DNA from: an uncultured Mycoplasmatota bacterium
GTDB taxonomy: Bacteria; Bacillota_I; Bacilli_A; RF39; UBA660
NCBI GenBank assembly: GCA_900546245.1
Contig: URBY01000005.1
Location: 1 to 43,863 of the forward strand
Reading direction: 5' to 3'
Length of the DNA: 43,863 nucleotides
The notes beneath the pieces are model-generated. The model was not told the DNA's origin. It worked only from the letters and a program-made list of their open reading frames with translations, and did not search any database. The translations under genes were made by a program, and so were the position numbers. Below are positions 1 to 7,339 of the stretch, in pieces (positions within the stretch are counted from its first letter, which is position 1; the number at the start of each line of letters is the position of its first letter).

Positions 1-36
1 TATTTTCCCGTTAATGTTTAAAAATTTTTGAGACAT
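1..36 (-). CDS. 5' fragment of a gene leaving the window, possibly divIC
   Basis: Only the first 12 codons are visible (MSQKFLNINGKI, then the window ends). The ATG at 36-34 lies just past the yabQ TAG stop, with a short AGGAAA ribosome-binding stretch overlapping that stop. In Bacillus the gene after yabP-yabQ is divIC, a small FtsB-like division protein, so position suggests divIC. The sequence itself is far too short to confirm this. Confidence 0.4.
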   Translation of the reverse strand, partial: MSQKFLNINGKI

Positions 37-40
37 TTTC

Positions 41-331
41 CTAAATTATTGACATTTTATTTTGCTTATTACTGTCAAATAGGTATACATAAAATATTAT
101 ACCTAGTATAAACATAAAGAAAAAATATAAATGAAGAATTCCATTATTAATTTTTGATATTAAAACAAAATATAAAAGTATATGATCTATCACAAAGAAA
201 AAACTTACAATTATTTTAAAAAATAAATTTCTACTAGTTAAAAATCTATAATTATATTTATAAGTAAATGCAAAAAAAATACCATAAAGAAACGAAAAAG
301 CAAGTGATTTTATTTGAAGAATTAATGTCAT
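41..331 (-). CDS. yabQ: Sporulation membrane protein YabQ
   Basis: A 96-residue, strongly hydrophobic protein with about three membrane helices (roughly residues 4-24, 36-58 and 64-85), separated by short basic loops. YabQ is a mother-cell membrane protein needed for spore cortex formation in B. subtilis. The call rests on this topology, on the basic, Tyr/Phe-rich first loop typical of YabQ, and on its place directly behind yabP; the two genes overlap as ATGA (328-331). It is much shorter than B. subtilis YabQ (about 210 residues) and lacks its long C-terminal part, so it represents only the membrane core. By context it is co-transcribed with yabP and probably mother-cell specific. Another small membrane protein cannot be fully excluded. 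Confidence 0.7.
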   Translation of the reverse strand: MTLILQIKSLAFSFLYGIFFAFTYKYNYRFLTSRNLFFKIIVSFFFVIDHILLYFVLISKINNGILHLYFFFMFILGIIFYVYLFDSNKQNKMSII

Positions 332-615
332 TTAAATAATTTAGTAAAAACAGAGGATTCCTTTTTGGTATTTTCATCTATATAATTTATTGCATCTATC
401 CTACCTTTTATTGTAACATTTCCTTGATATGTATCTAACTTAACTACTTCTAAATTTTCTCCCTTTATATTCATATATCCTTGTACTGTTTCAAGTAAAA
501 ATTCTTCACTATCAAAACTTTCTATTTTTACTACTCCAGATATTATTATATTCTTTCTTTCAGATACTGAAAAAGAATGATTTAAATTAGTACTTACATC
601 TTTTACCATTTCCAT
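328..615 (-). CDS. yabP: Sporulation protein YabP
   Basis: A 95-residue YabP/YqfC-family protein, needed for spore coat and cortex assembly in Bacillus. The family core is clear: a short N-terminal part, then beta strands around IIISGVVKIESFDSEEFLLE and a second half with MNIKGENLEVVKLD and VTIKGRIDAINYID. The ATG at 615 is chosen because a strong AAAGGAGG lies five bases before it; a longer reading to 666 has no such site and runs into the spoVG terminator. It overlaps yabQ by four bases. The order spoVG-yabP-yabQ resembles Bacillus, but yabO (an S4-domain gene) and the pth-mfd-spoVT block that normally intervene are missing here; the latter has moved to 7.3-11.8 kb. Confidence 0.88.
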   Translation of the reverse strand: MEMVKDVSTNLNHSFSVSERKNIIISGVVKIESFDSEEFLLETVQGYMNIKGENLEVVKLDTYQGNVTIKGRIDAINYIDENTKKESSVFTKLFK

Positions 616-663
616 ATTATCCTCCTTTATATTAAATAATATGAAAATAAAATATTTATAGAA

Positions 664-688
664 CAAAAAAACTCTTTTATTAAGAGTT
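664..688 (-). terminator. Intrinsic terminator of spoVG
   Basis: A 7-bp stem (arms 670-676 and 82-88 of the same hundred block, i.e. 682-688) with a 5-nt loop is followed on the minus strand by a T run at 664-669. The spoVG stop codon (687-689) lies partly in the stem. It separates spoVG from yabP. Confidence 0.75.
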
Positions 689-950
689 ATTCTGCTTTAT
701 TATATTCTTCAACGATAGCTTTTTCAATTATATCTCTTGCTTCTTGAGAAATTGGATGAACTATATCTCTATAATCACCTGTTGGAGTTTTTCTACTTGG
801 CATTGCTACAAATAATCCATTATCTCCTAAAATTATTCTGATATCATGAATTGCAATCATATCATCTATTAATATTTCAGCAATCCCTTTCATTCTTGAA
901 TTTTCTTTTTCAATTTTTTTAACTTTTACTGATGTTACTTTCATTAACAT
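687..950 (-). CDS. spoVG: Septation / RNA-binding regulator SpoVG
   Basis: An 87-residue SpoVG, a small nucleic-acid-binding regulator found across Bacillota that affects sporulation septation and, in other species, virulence and cell envelope genes. The family signature is intact: MKVTSVKVKKI at the start, a central ILIDDMIAIHDIRIILGDNG, then FVAMPSRKTPTGDYRDIVHP. The C-terminal helix is at about residues 68-85. Two ATGs (950 and 944) sit 5 and 11 bases after GAAGGAG; the first is used here, but the second (MKVTSV) matches the usual family N-terminus, so the protein may be 85 residues. A strong vegetative-type promoter lies just upstream and a terminator directly follows, so it appears monocistronic. 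No sigma-H-like promoter, which drives spoVG in B. subtilis, was recognised. Confidence 0.97.
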   Translation of the reverse strand: MLMKVTSVKVKKIEKENSRMKGIAEILIDDMIAIHDIRIILGDNGLFVAMPSRKTPTGDYRDIVHPISQEARDIIEKAIVEEYNKAE

Positions 951-979
951 TTCATCTCCTTCTGTTATGTTCTATAATA

Positions 980-1008
980 ATTATATATTATTATTTGTTA
1001 TTTATCAA
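980..1008 (-). promoter_or_regulatory. Sigma-A type promoter of spoVG
   Basis: On the minus strand TTGATA (1008-1003) and a perfect TATAAT (985-980) are separated by 17 bases. Transcription would start near 973, giving a leader of about 20 nt before the spoVG start. Confidence 0.75.
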
Positions 1009-1020
1009 TATATTAAATAA

Positions 1021-1063
1021 AAGAAAAAGTCAATTTTCATTATATTGTAACCTAATTGACTTT
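1021..1063 (-). terminator. Intrinsic terminator of the prepilin-like gene
   Basis: A 10-bp perfect stem (1054-1063 with 1026-1035) and an 18-nt loop are followed by a T-rich run. The gene's TGA stop lies inside the second arm, so the terminator begins within the coding sequence. Confidence 0.7.
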
Positions 1064-1923
1064 ATTTTAGCTTCTACACTACCTGTATCTTTATCTATTG
1101 TACCAAACTTAGTATTAGTTGGATCTTTTCTTCCTGTTCCAACAAGTTCAACATATAGATCATCAGTTATATCACTTACATCTATCGTTAAAATATAATC
1201 AGATTTATTTATATTTGTTCCTACATATTTATTTGGTGGAGTTAAATATGATTCTTCTCTTGTAGTAATTCCATTTGTTAGCCATAATCCAATCCAATAA
1301 TTTCCAGTTATTTTAATAGAATCAAATTCTATTATTAATTTATTATATTTAGAAAAATCTATTCTAGATTTGCTTATAAGTGATGTTGCAGACGTACCAC
1401 CTGTACTATTATCAATAGATTTATATACTAACAATTTATTACTTTCTGACATTTGATGAGTACCAAAATCTGAATTTGCACCCAATTCCATATTATTTTC
1501 ATTTGCTCTATATAAATATTCATATTTTTCTCTTGTACCCATAACATCATATACATATACATATGACGTTTTCTTATCATTTAAGCCATATGTTATTTTG
1601 ATTCTAACATCATTTGGATCTATATCCTTTCTTGTTTTTATATTTTTTAAATTTTTACCTGATATATATCCATTATCAATTAGTGTATTTAAACTTATTG
1701 TATATCCTTCTGAACTTGATTTAACCTTATTTGTTAGTTCATCGCTACTAAGTATATATGAATGAGCCGCACCTTTAATAATTTCATCTAATTGTCCAGC
1801 GGATATTTCAGAATATTGTTCACTTTTTTTATCTATATTTACTAATGCAAAAGTAGATATAGCAGCGATAACTACTATTATTGCAAGTAGTTCTACTAAT
1901 GTAAATCCTTTTTCGTTTTTCAT
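1030..1923 (-). CDS. Prepilin-type N-terminal cleavage/methylation protein
   Basis: A 297-residue protein with a textbook class III (type IV prepilin) signal: a short basic leader MKNEKG, cleavage expected after Gly6, then FTLVELLAIIVVIAAIS with the conserved Glu at mature position 5. Such proteins are cut by a prepilin peptidase and assembled into type IV or competence pili. The remainder (residues ~40-297) is unrecognised; the part from ~150 is rich in beta-type sequence and Ser/Thr/Asn, plausible as an exposed adhesin or sugar-binding head. It is much longer than competence pseudopilins of the ComGC type (~100 residues). The gene has its own extended -10 promoter and terminator and sits as a single cassette between two conserved spore-locus genes, veg and spoVG, so it looks inserted. 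No other pilus gene is in the window. Its start follows TAGGTGATAAA. Confidence 0.85.
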   Translation of the reverse strand: MKNEKGFTLVELLAIIVVIAAISTFALVNIDKKSEQYSEISAGQLDEIIKGAAHSYILSSDELTNKVKSSSEGYTISLNTLIDNGYISGKNLKNIKTRKDIDPNDVRIKITYGLNDKKTSYVYVYDVMGTREKYEYLYRANENNMELGANSDFGTHQMSESNKLLVYKSIDNSTGGTSATSLISKSRIDFSKYNKLIIEFDSIKITGNYWIGLWLTNGITTREESYLTPPNKYVGTNINKSDYILTIDVSDITDDLYVELVGTGRKDPTNTKFGTIDKDTGSVEAKIKSIRLQYNEN

Positions 1924-1942
1924 TTTATCACCTACTATTAGA

Positions 1943-1951
1943 ATTATAGCA
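1943..1951 (-). promoter_or_regulatory. Extended -10 promoter of the prepilin-like gene
   Basis: The minus strand reads TGCTATAAT with no good -35. It begins just after the veg terminator, and transcription would start about 15 bases before the ATG. The same TATGCTATAAT element precedes dnaX. Confidence 0.6.
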
Positions 1952-1954
1952 TAA

Positions 1955-1993
1955 AAAATAAAACAATCATACTTTTTTTAATATGATTGTTTT
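1955..1993 (-). terminator. Intrinsic terminator of veg
   Basis: A perfect 12-bp stem (1982-1993 with 1960-1971) and a 10-nt loop are followed by a T-rich tail on the minus strand. The veg stop codon (1967-1969) lies in the 3' arm. Confidence 0.8.
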
Positions 1994-2179
1994 ACAAATT
2001 AAATCAGAATAACTAAAAGATGTTAGAAGATTATTTATTTCTATAGTAAATACCTTATCATATATCCCTCTTATAAACCCTTTTTCTTCTCTTTTTCTTG
2101 CTCTACCTTCATCAATAATAGCTATTACTTCCTTATCCTTTAGTTTTAATAATTCATTAATTATTTGTTCTTTATTCAT
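1967..2179 (-). CDS. veg: Veg family protein
   Basis: A 70-residue Veg protein. In B. subtilis Veg is a highly expressed small protein that stimulates biofilm formation, apparently by counteracting the SinR repressor; its biochemical action is not settled. Family features are visible: the basic GRARKREEKGFIRGIYDKVF segment in the middle and SFSYSDLICKTIIL at the end. It is slightly shorter than the B. subtilis protein (86 residues). The gene follows yabG by five bases, the same yabG-veg order as in Bacillus, and ends in a strong terminator. Confidence 0.9.
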   Translation of the reverse strand: MNKEQIINELLKLKDKEVIAIIDEGRARKREEKGFIRGIYDKVFTIEINNLLTSFSYSDLICKTIILKKV

Positions 2180-2184
2180 TAAAA

Positions 2185-2970
2185 TTATCTTGGATAACCT
2201 ACATACATACTTCCATATGATTTTATTCCACCTATTCCATCTTTACCACATTTTGTTTTATTTAATAATTCTATTATATTTAATTCTTTAGTATTTTCTG
2301 TTTTTGATATTGATATAGCGATAATAGCAGGATCTAATGCATGAATATTAATTCTTTTGGGACTTGATGCAAAATTTGCACCCGCTCTTATTAATTCTTC
2401 ATAATTAGATTGACAAGCCCCAGCAATTATTTTTAATTTATCATATGATTTTTCATAATTTCTAGCAACTCTAATTGCTTTTGCAAAATTATCACTATTT
2501 TTGTATGTGTGATCCTCACCTTTCTTTGAATTATATGCATCATGTCCTGTAATTATTACAATATCTGGTCTTATATCTTCTAAATATTTTCTTATATTTT
2601 TATATAAATTTTCTTCCTTTTCATAAACTCCAAAAGCAGTAAGTCCAGCATTTTTATAAAATTTTAAACATCTTTTAAGGTACTCATTATCACCATCAAT
2701 ATGAAGTATCCTCCCCGGTATATAAAAAAAATCATCTCTATCTTCTGGAATAAAATCTATTGTTTCTAAAAATCTTTCATCCTCTGCATCCTTTTCATCT
2801 AAAACAATATCTTCTTTTTTTAAATCAGATAATTCACTATCTGCACATAACCTAATATCTATACCAACTAAATAATATATTTCATTTTCTATTTTATCTA
2901 CTTTAAAATACATATCATTATTGTATTTATTTCTAGATACAATATCTCCAACCTTTATAATATCATTCAT
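2185..2970 (-). CDS. yabG: Sporulation-specific coat protease YabG
   Basis: A 261-residue YabG. This protease acts in the mother cell and cleaves spore coat proteins (SpoIVA, SafA and others in B. subtilis). The hallmarks are VGDIVSRNKYNNDMYFKV at the start, GRILHIDGDNEYLKRCLKFY in the middle, PDIVIITGHDAYN, then GACQSNYEELIRAGANFASS and INIHALDPA. The family is regarded as a cysteine protease; the conserved Cys in GACQS and His in TGHD are candidate catalytic residues (inference). The ATG at 2970 is chosen because GAAGGTGA lies just before it; the upstream ATG at 2985 would itself overlap that ribosome-binding site. The order rsmA-yabG-veg matches Bacillus. Expression is probably mother-cell specific, but no sigma-E/K promoter was identified. 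Confidence 0.95.
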   Translation of the reverse strand: MNDIIKVGDIVSRNKYNNDMYFKVDKIENEIYYLVGIDIRLCADSELSDLKKEDIVLDEKDAEDERFLETIDFIPEDRDDFFYIPGRILHIDGDNEYLKRCLKFYKNAGLTAFGVYEKEENLYKNIRKYLEDIRPDIVIITGHDAYNSKKGEDHTYKNSDNFAKAIRVARNYEKSYDKLKIIAGACQSNYEELIRAGANFASSPKRINIHALDPAIIAISISKTENTKELNIIELLNKTKCGKDGIGGIKSYGSMYVGYPR

Positions 2971-3006
2971 TATGTTCACCTTCATTTACATCACTATATT
3001 TTATGC

Positions 3007-3039
3007 ATTAAAAAAAATGAAGTTACTTATTCTTCATTT
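3007..3039 (-). terminator. Intrinsic terminator of rsmA
   Basis: An 8-bp stem (3032-3039 with 3015-3022) and a 9-nt loop holding the rsmA stop codon are followed on the minus strand by a T run (down to 3011). Confidence 0.75.
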
Positions 3040-3842
3040 AATTTATTTGATATTTCTATAAATTGTTCAATTGTTAAATTTTCAGCGCGCACTGTTAAAT
3101 CTAAATCATATTCTTTTAAAATTTCTAAAATTTTATCTAAATCATAACCCTTTAAATTATTTCTTAAGTTCTTTCTTTTAAATTTAAATGAGTCCCTTAT
3201 AATGTTAAAGAATAGTTTTTCATTTTCCACAGCATAATTATTTTTCTTTTTATCCATTTCTATAATAACGCTATCAACATTAGGCGCAGGGACAAATGAA
3301 TTTCTAGATACATTCATTAATTTTTTTATATCAAAATAATAATTTAAAAATACAGTTAATGAATTATAGTCTTTTGTTCCAACTTTTGCATTAAATCTAT
3401 CTCCTACTTCTTTTTGAACCATAATAACTATTTTATCAACACCTAAATCATCTTCTATTATCTTTTCAATTATAGGAGTTGTTATATAATATGGTAAATT
3501 TGCAACTACATATAATTTTTTATATTCGTATTTTTTTATATCTTCTTTTACATTTCTTTTTAAAAAATCAGTGAATATTATTTCTACATTATCTTTATCT
3601 CCTAGTACTTCATTTATTATTGGTTTTAATGTTTCATCTATTTCGTAACCAATTACATTTTTAGCATAATTACTAGTTACATTTGTAAGTGCAGCTGCTC
3701 CTACTCCAATTTCAATAACTAATGTATCTTTATCTATATCACTTTTTAACGCAATATTTTCTAAAATATTTTTATCTTTTAAAAAGTTTTGTCCAAATTT
3801 TTTCTTAAAATTAAAATTATATTTTTCTATTAAATCTTTCAT
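3027..3842 (-). CDS. rsmA: 16S rRNA N6-dimethyladenosine transferase RsmA (KsgA)
   Basis: A 271-residue RsmA that dimethylates two adjacent adenines in helix 45 near the 3' end of 16S rRNA, a late 30S maturation step. The sequence shows the family entry KKFGQNFLKDKNILENIA, the SAM-binding motif VIEIGVGAAALT (residues ~42-53), the catalytic ANLPYYIT motif (~113-120) and the C-terminal helical domain with SFKFKRKNLRNNLKG. Length is typical. Loss of RsmA causes kasugamycin resistance in other bacteria. It lies between tatD (8-base gap) and yabG. The rnmV gene that stands between tatD and ksgA in Bacillus is absent here. Confidence 0.98.
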   Translation of the reverse strand: MKDLIEKYNFNFKKKFGQNFLKDKNILENIALKSDIDKDTLVIEIGVGAAALTNVTSNYAKNVIGYEIDETLKPIINEVLGDKDNVEIIFTDFLKRNVKEDIKKYEYKKLYVVANLPYYITTPIIEKIIEDDLGVDKIVIMVQKEVGDRFNAKVGTKDYNSLTVFLNYYFDIKKLMNVSRNSFVPAPNVDSVIIEMDKKKNNYAVENEKLFFNIIRDSFKFKRKNLRNNLKGYDLDKILEILKEYDLDLTVRAENLTIEQFIEISNKLNEE

Positions 3843-3850
3843 ATATACTC

Positions 3851-4600
3851 CTATATTTTAAATAAGTTTCTAGCATTATTTGTAGTTATTTCTTTTATTT
3901 CTTCATATTCCATATCAAGTTCAATCGCAATTTGTTTTAATATATAAACTAAATTAAGTGATGTATTTACTTTACCTCTATTTGGTTCTGGAGATAAATA
4001 TGGTGAATCTGTTTCAACTAAAATATGATTAATATCTATATTTTTTACCATTTCTCTTTGTTTTTTATTATTTTTAAATGTTATTGGTCCATCAATTCCT
4101 ATATTAAATCCTATTTTTATAAATTTTTTTGCCATTTCTGTACTTCCGGAATAACAATGTATACTACCTCTTAAATTTCTTGTTTTTAATATATCATATA
4201 CATCTTGAACTGCATCTCTACTGTGGATAATTACTGGTAAATTATATTTTTCAGCAAGTTCTAATTGTTTAATAAATAATTTTTTTTGTTTTTCTTTATT
4301 ATCTTTTATCCAATAATAATCAAGACCTATTTCTCCGATTGCAACTACTTTTTCATTTTTTAATTGATTCTCTAATAATTTTAAATCTTCATCTGTAATT
4401 TCATTTACAACAGAATGATCATAACCAATTGCTGCATATACGTTATCATATTTTTTAGATAATTCAAGAACTTCTAAATTACTTTTTTTATCTATTCCGT
4501 TTAATATCATAACAATATTATTTTTTTTGCATTCTTTAATTATTTCTTCTGAATTTTCTACTTCACTATAATAAATATGACAATGTGTATCAATAATCAT
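3851..4600 (-). CDS. tatD: TatD family metal-dependent deoxyribonuclease
   Basis: A 249-residue TatD-type hydrolase with a TIM-barrel fold. These enzymes are two-metal DNases acting from the 3' end, with proposed roles in DNA repair or degradation; the exact role of this family member (B. subtilis YabD) is unproven. Metal ligands are visible in order: IDTHCH at the start, GEIGLDYYW (~residues 92-100), IIHSRDA (~127-133), IHCYSG (~150-155) and ETDSPYL near residue 200. The ATG at 4600 follows AGGTGA; a GTG at 4609 belongs to that ribosome-binding site. It sits directly behind a strong hairpin (4612-4645), so its expression may depend on readthrough. Confidence 0.96.
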   Translation of the reverse strand: MIIDTHCHIYYSEVENSEEIIKECKKNNIVMILNGIDKKSNLEVLELSKKYDNVYAAIGYDHSVVNEITDEDLKLLENQLKNEKVVAIGEIGLDYYWIKDNKEKQKKLFIKQLELAEKYNLPVIIHSRDAVQDVYDILKTRNLRGSIHCYSGSTEMAKKFIKIGFNIGIDGPITFKNNKKQREMVKNIDINHILVETDSPYLSPEPNRGKVNTSLNLVYILKQIAIELDMEYEEIKEITTNNARNLFKI

Positions 4601-4611
4601 TAAAATCACCT

Positions 4612-4645
4612 AAAAAGATTATACCATAATTAGTATAATCTTTTT
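4612..4645 (-). terminator. Strong hairpin between the unknown gene and tatD
   Basis: A perfect 13-bp stem (4633-4645 with 4612-4624) with an 8-nt loop has a T run within the 3' arm. It begins at the stop codon of the preceding gene. The tatD ribosome-binding site follows immediately, so this could be a terminator with partial readthrough. It is symmetric enough to act on either strand. Confidence 0.7.
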
Positions 4646-5198
4646 ATAATTTTGGAGATATTTTTTCTTCACTTAATTCATTAAATTTATTTTTTACAAA
4701 TTCAAGTTCTTCATCAGTGTAATCTTTTCTAGCCTCTTTTAAAAATTTTATTAAATCTTCTCTTGTCACCGGCTTAGCTTTTTCAAAAGTTTCTTTTTTA
4801 TTGTCATCTATATACTTTTTATATTTTTCAAGATCTGATTTTTCGAAACTTAAAATGCTATCTGCTGATAAAACAGTTCTACTTTGCTCCATTTTTTCAT
4901 ATAATTTACGATTTTCATCACTTGAAAAAATATCAATACCAATTTCTAAAACTTTTTCTAAAGATTTTATTTGTTCTTCGTTTGAAATATTTTTCTTTAA
5001 AGATTTTATTTTTAATTCCATTTCTACTAAAAGTTCTTTTAATTTTATACTTGGAATTTTTCTAATTTCATCTTCTGTAATATCAGATTTTTCTTTTTTT
5101 ATACTTGAATTGCACAAAATAAATTCATATAAATTTGAATACTGTGATGAATTTAATTTGTTAAGTTCATCAACCATTTCTTGAATTTCTTTTTCCAT
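4644..5198 (-). CDS. Unknown charged helical protein between metG and tatD
   Basis: A 184-residue protein that I do not recognise. It has no signal peptide or membrane segment, is about 40% Lys/Glu/Asp, and reads as mostly helical with coiled-coil potential (around residues 50-80 and 140-175). The start follows AAGGTGGAAAA and lies 16 bases behind metG, so it is probably cotranscribed with dut-metG. The C-terminal EDLIKFLKEARKDYTDEELEFVKN is reminiscent of helical bundle segments but matches no motif I can name. Bacillus has nothing at this position, where metS is followed directly by tatD. It is a real gene by ribosome-binding site, length and a terminator beginning at its stop. Confidence 0.75.
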   Translation of the reverse strand: MEKEIQEMVDELNKLNSSQYSNLYEFILCNSSIKKEKSDITEDEIRKIPSIKLKELLVEMELKIKSLKKNISNEEQIKSLEKVLEIGIDIFSSDENRKLYEKMEQSRTVLSADSILSFEKSDLEKYKKYIDDNKKETFEKAKPVTREDLIKFLKEARKDYTDEELEFVKNKFNELSEEKISPKL

Positions 5199-5214
5199 TT
5201 TTCCACCTTTAAAA

Positions 5215-6789
5215 CTATTTTTTCATTTGTTCTTTAATATATTCTACTTCTTCATCATAATTTAATCTCATAAATATTGGTTCACCTTTTTCTATCACTT
5301 TAATATTATTTAAACCATCATATTTACTTAAACTATCCCATGATTTTAGTGATTCATTTGTTATACCTAATTGATTAAACATATTTATAGATGTATCCTT
5401 CATAAATGGATAAATTAAAATTGCTATTCTTCTTAATGATTCAACTAAATGATACATAACAGACTCAAGTTCTTCATTTTTTTCTTCTTTTGCAAGTGTC
5501 CAAGGTGTTGTTTCATCAATATACTTATTTGTTCTTGATACTAATATCCATATTTCTTTTAATGCATTTGCAATTTCAAAATTATCTATTTTTTCTTCAA
5601 AACTTTTAATCTGATTAAATGAACATTCTTCTATATCTTTATCAAATTCAGAAAAAGTTCCATTGTAAGATTTAATTACACCATCAAGATATTTATTTAC
5701 CATAGATATAGTTCTATTTAATAAATTACTTAAATCATTACATAAATCATAATTATATCTTTCAACAAAAGACTCTGGTGTAAATACACCATCTTGTGAA
5801 TATGGCATTTCACGTAATAATGCATATTTTGTTGCATCTAAGCCATATCTATCAATAAGCATTTCAGGATAAATTACATTTCCTTTTGATTTACTCATTT
5901 TTCCATCTTTCATCATTATAAAATTATGAACATAAATTGTTTTTGGAAGTGGTAAATCAAGTGCCATTAAAAATATAGGCCAATATATTAAATGAAATCT
6001 TGCGATATCTTTTGCAACTACATGTACATCAGCAGGCCAATACTTTTTAAATAAAGTATCATCATCTGACATATAACCTAAAGCAGTTATATAATTTGTA
6101 AGTGCATCAAGCCATACATATATTACATGTTTTGGATCTGATAATACTTTTATACCCCAATCAAAAGAAGTTCTAGTTACACATAAATCTTCAAGTCCTG
6201 GTTTTATAAAGTTATTTATCATTTCTTCTTTTCTATATTCAGGTTTTATAAAATCAGGATGATTTTCATAATACTCTAATAATCTATCTGTGTATTTTTT
6301 CATATTAAAGAAGTATGATTCTTCTTTCATTTTTCTTACATCTCTACCACAATCAGGACATTTACCATCTACAAGTTGTGTTTCAGTAAAATATGATTCA
6401 CAAGGTTCACAATACCATCCTTCATATTCTCCTTTATAAATGTCACCTTGTTTTAAAAATCTTTCAAATATCTGTTGAACTATTTTTTCATGTCTTTCCT
6501 CAGTGGTTTGTATATAATCATCATAGTCTATTTCCATTTTAGACCATAATTCTTTAGCAGCCCTCGCCATTTTATCCACATATTCCTTTGGAGTTTCATT
6601 ATTTTTTTTAGCTACATTTTCTATTTTTTGACCATGTTCATCTGTTCCAGTAAGCATGTATGCATCATAGCCTCTTAATTTTTTATATCTTTTTAATGAA
6701 TCTACTAAAGTAGTTGTATACGCTGTACCTATATGGAACTTACCACTAGGATAATATATTGGTGTTGTTATATAAAATGTTTTTTTCAA
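5215..6789 (-). CDS. metG: Methionyl-tRNA synthetase
   Basis: A 524-residue class I synthetase that charges tRNA-Met with methionine. The HIGH motif appears as FHIG (residues 18-21) and KMSKSKGN lies near residue 300. A zinc knuckle is visible with CEPC and CPDC pairs (~residues 127-147), and the anticodon-binding helical domain follows (~370-500). The C-terminal tRNA-binding (EMAPII-like) domain present in the 664-residue B. subtilis enzyme is absent, so this is the short form, which should lack that dimerisation and tRNA-affinity module. It is three bases downstream of dut. No T-box leader is seen upstream. Confidence 0.98.
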   Translation of the reverse strand: MKKTFYITTPIYYPSGKFHIGTAYTTTLVDSLKRYKKLRGYDAYMLTGTDEHGQKIENVAKKNNETPKEYVDKMARAAKELWSKMEIDYDDYIQTTEERHEKIVQQIFERFLKQGDIYKGEYEGWYCEPCESYFTETQLVDGKCPDCGRDVRKMKEESYFFNMKKYTDRLLEYYENHPDFIKPEYRKEEMINNFIKPGLEDLCVTRTSFDWGIKVLSDPKHVIYVWLDALTNYITALGYMSDDDTLFKKYWPADVHVVAKDIARFHLIYWPIFLMALDLPLPKTIYVHNFIMMKDGKMSKSKGNVIYPEMLIDRYGLDATKYALLREMPYSQDGVFTPESFVERYNYDLCNDLSNLLNRTISMVNKYLDGVIKSYNGTFSEFDKDIEECSFNQIKSFEEKIDNFEIANALKEIWILVSRTNKYIDETTPWTLAKEEKNEELESVMYHLVESLRRIAILIYPFMKDTSINMFNQLGITNESLKSWDSLSKYDGLNNIKVIEKGEPIFMRLNYDEEVEYIKEQMKK

Positions 6790-6791
6790 AG

Positions 6792-7268
6792 TTATTCACC
6801 CTTTCCAGTTGAACCGAATCCTCCAGTTCTATCTTTATCTGCACAATCATCATCTACTAAATAAAATTTATTAAAAATACCTTGTGCAAATCTATCTCCT
6901 TTATTTATTTTTAATACTTCTTTACCTTCATTTTGAATTTTAATAAACATATGTCCTTCATTATCAGGATTATTATAATAATCAGAATCAACAATTCCAA
7001 CTTGATTACATAATCTTACATTATACTTAAATCCCATGCTACTTCTTACTAAAAGCATTAAATATTCATCATCTTCCATTTGTGCTTTTATTCCTGTTGG
7101 AACTTTAATTATTTCTCCAGGATTAAGTTCAAATTCGATTGGACTTTTAAAGTCATATCCAGCAGAATGTTTTGTTGATCTAACTGGTAAACTGATATCT
7201 TCATATTCACACTTACCTTTTAAATCTTTTTCATATTGTTCTTTACTAATTTTTTCAAACTTTCTCAT
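6792..7268 (-). CDS. dut: dUTP diphosphatase
   Basis: A 158-residue trimeric-type dUTPase that hydrolyses dUTP to dUMP and pyrophosphate, keeping uracil out of DNA and supplying dUMP for dTMP synthesis. All five motifs are present in order: SAGYDF (I), RSSMGF (II), NQVGIVDSDYYNN (III), GDRFAQGIF (IV) and RTGGFGSTG (V, the P-loop-like tail that closes over the active site). It starts after AGGAGG and lies behind the spoVT terminator, which may be leaky. It is followed by metG. A dut gene is not part of this neighbourhood in Bacillus. Confidence 0.97.
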   Translation of the reverse strand: MRKFEKISKEQYEKDLKGKCEYEDISLPVRSTKHSAGYDFKSPIEFELNPGEIIKVPTGIKAQMEDDEYLMLLVRSSMGFKYNVRLCNQVGIVDSDYYNNPDNEGHMFIKIQNEGKEVLKINKGDRFAQGIFNKFYLVDDDCADKDRTGGFGSTGKGE

Positions 7269-7283
7269 ATTTTACCTCCTCAT

Positions 7284-7322
7284 AAAAAAACTAACATATG
7301 ACTATATAATACCACATGTTAG
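7284..7322 (-). terminator. Intrinsic terminator of spoVT
   Basis: A 10-bp stem (7313-7322 with 7291-7300, one G-U pair) and a 12-nt loop are followed by seven T on the minus strand (7290-7284). Confidence 0.8.
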
Positions 7323-7339
7323 ACTCTTTTTCAATTTAA

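Noticed and set aside
1..20. TTTCCCG near the left end as a Noc site
   Set aside because: Only half of the palindrome is present.
616..661. Possible sigma-E promoter (CATATTAT) before yabP
   Set aside because: The only -35-like sequence is about 11 bases away, too near for sigma-E; the match is weak in AT-rich DNA.
932..1198. Plus-strand frame across the spoVG promoter and prepilin gene end
   Set aside because: It runs through a promoter and terminator of the opposite strand and has no ribosome-binding site.
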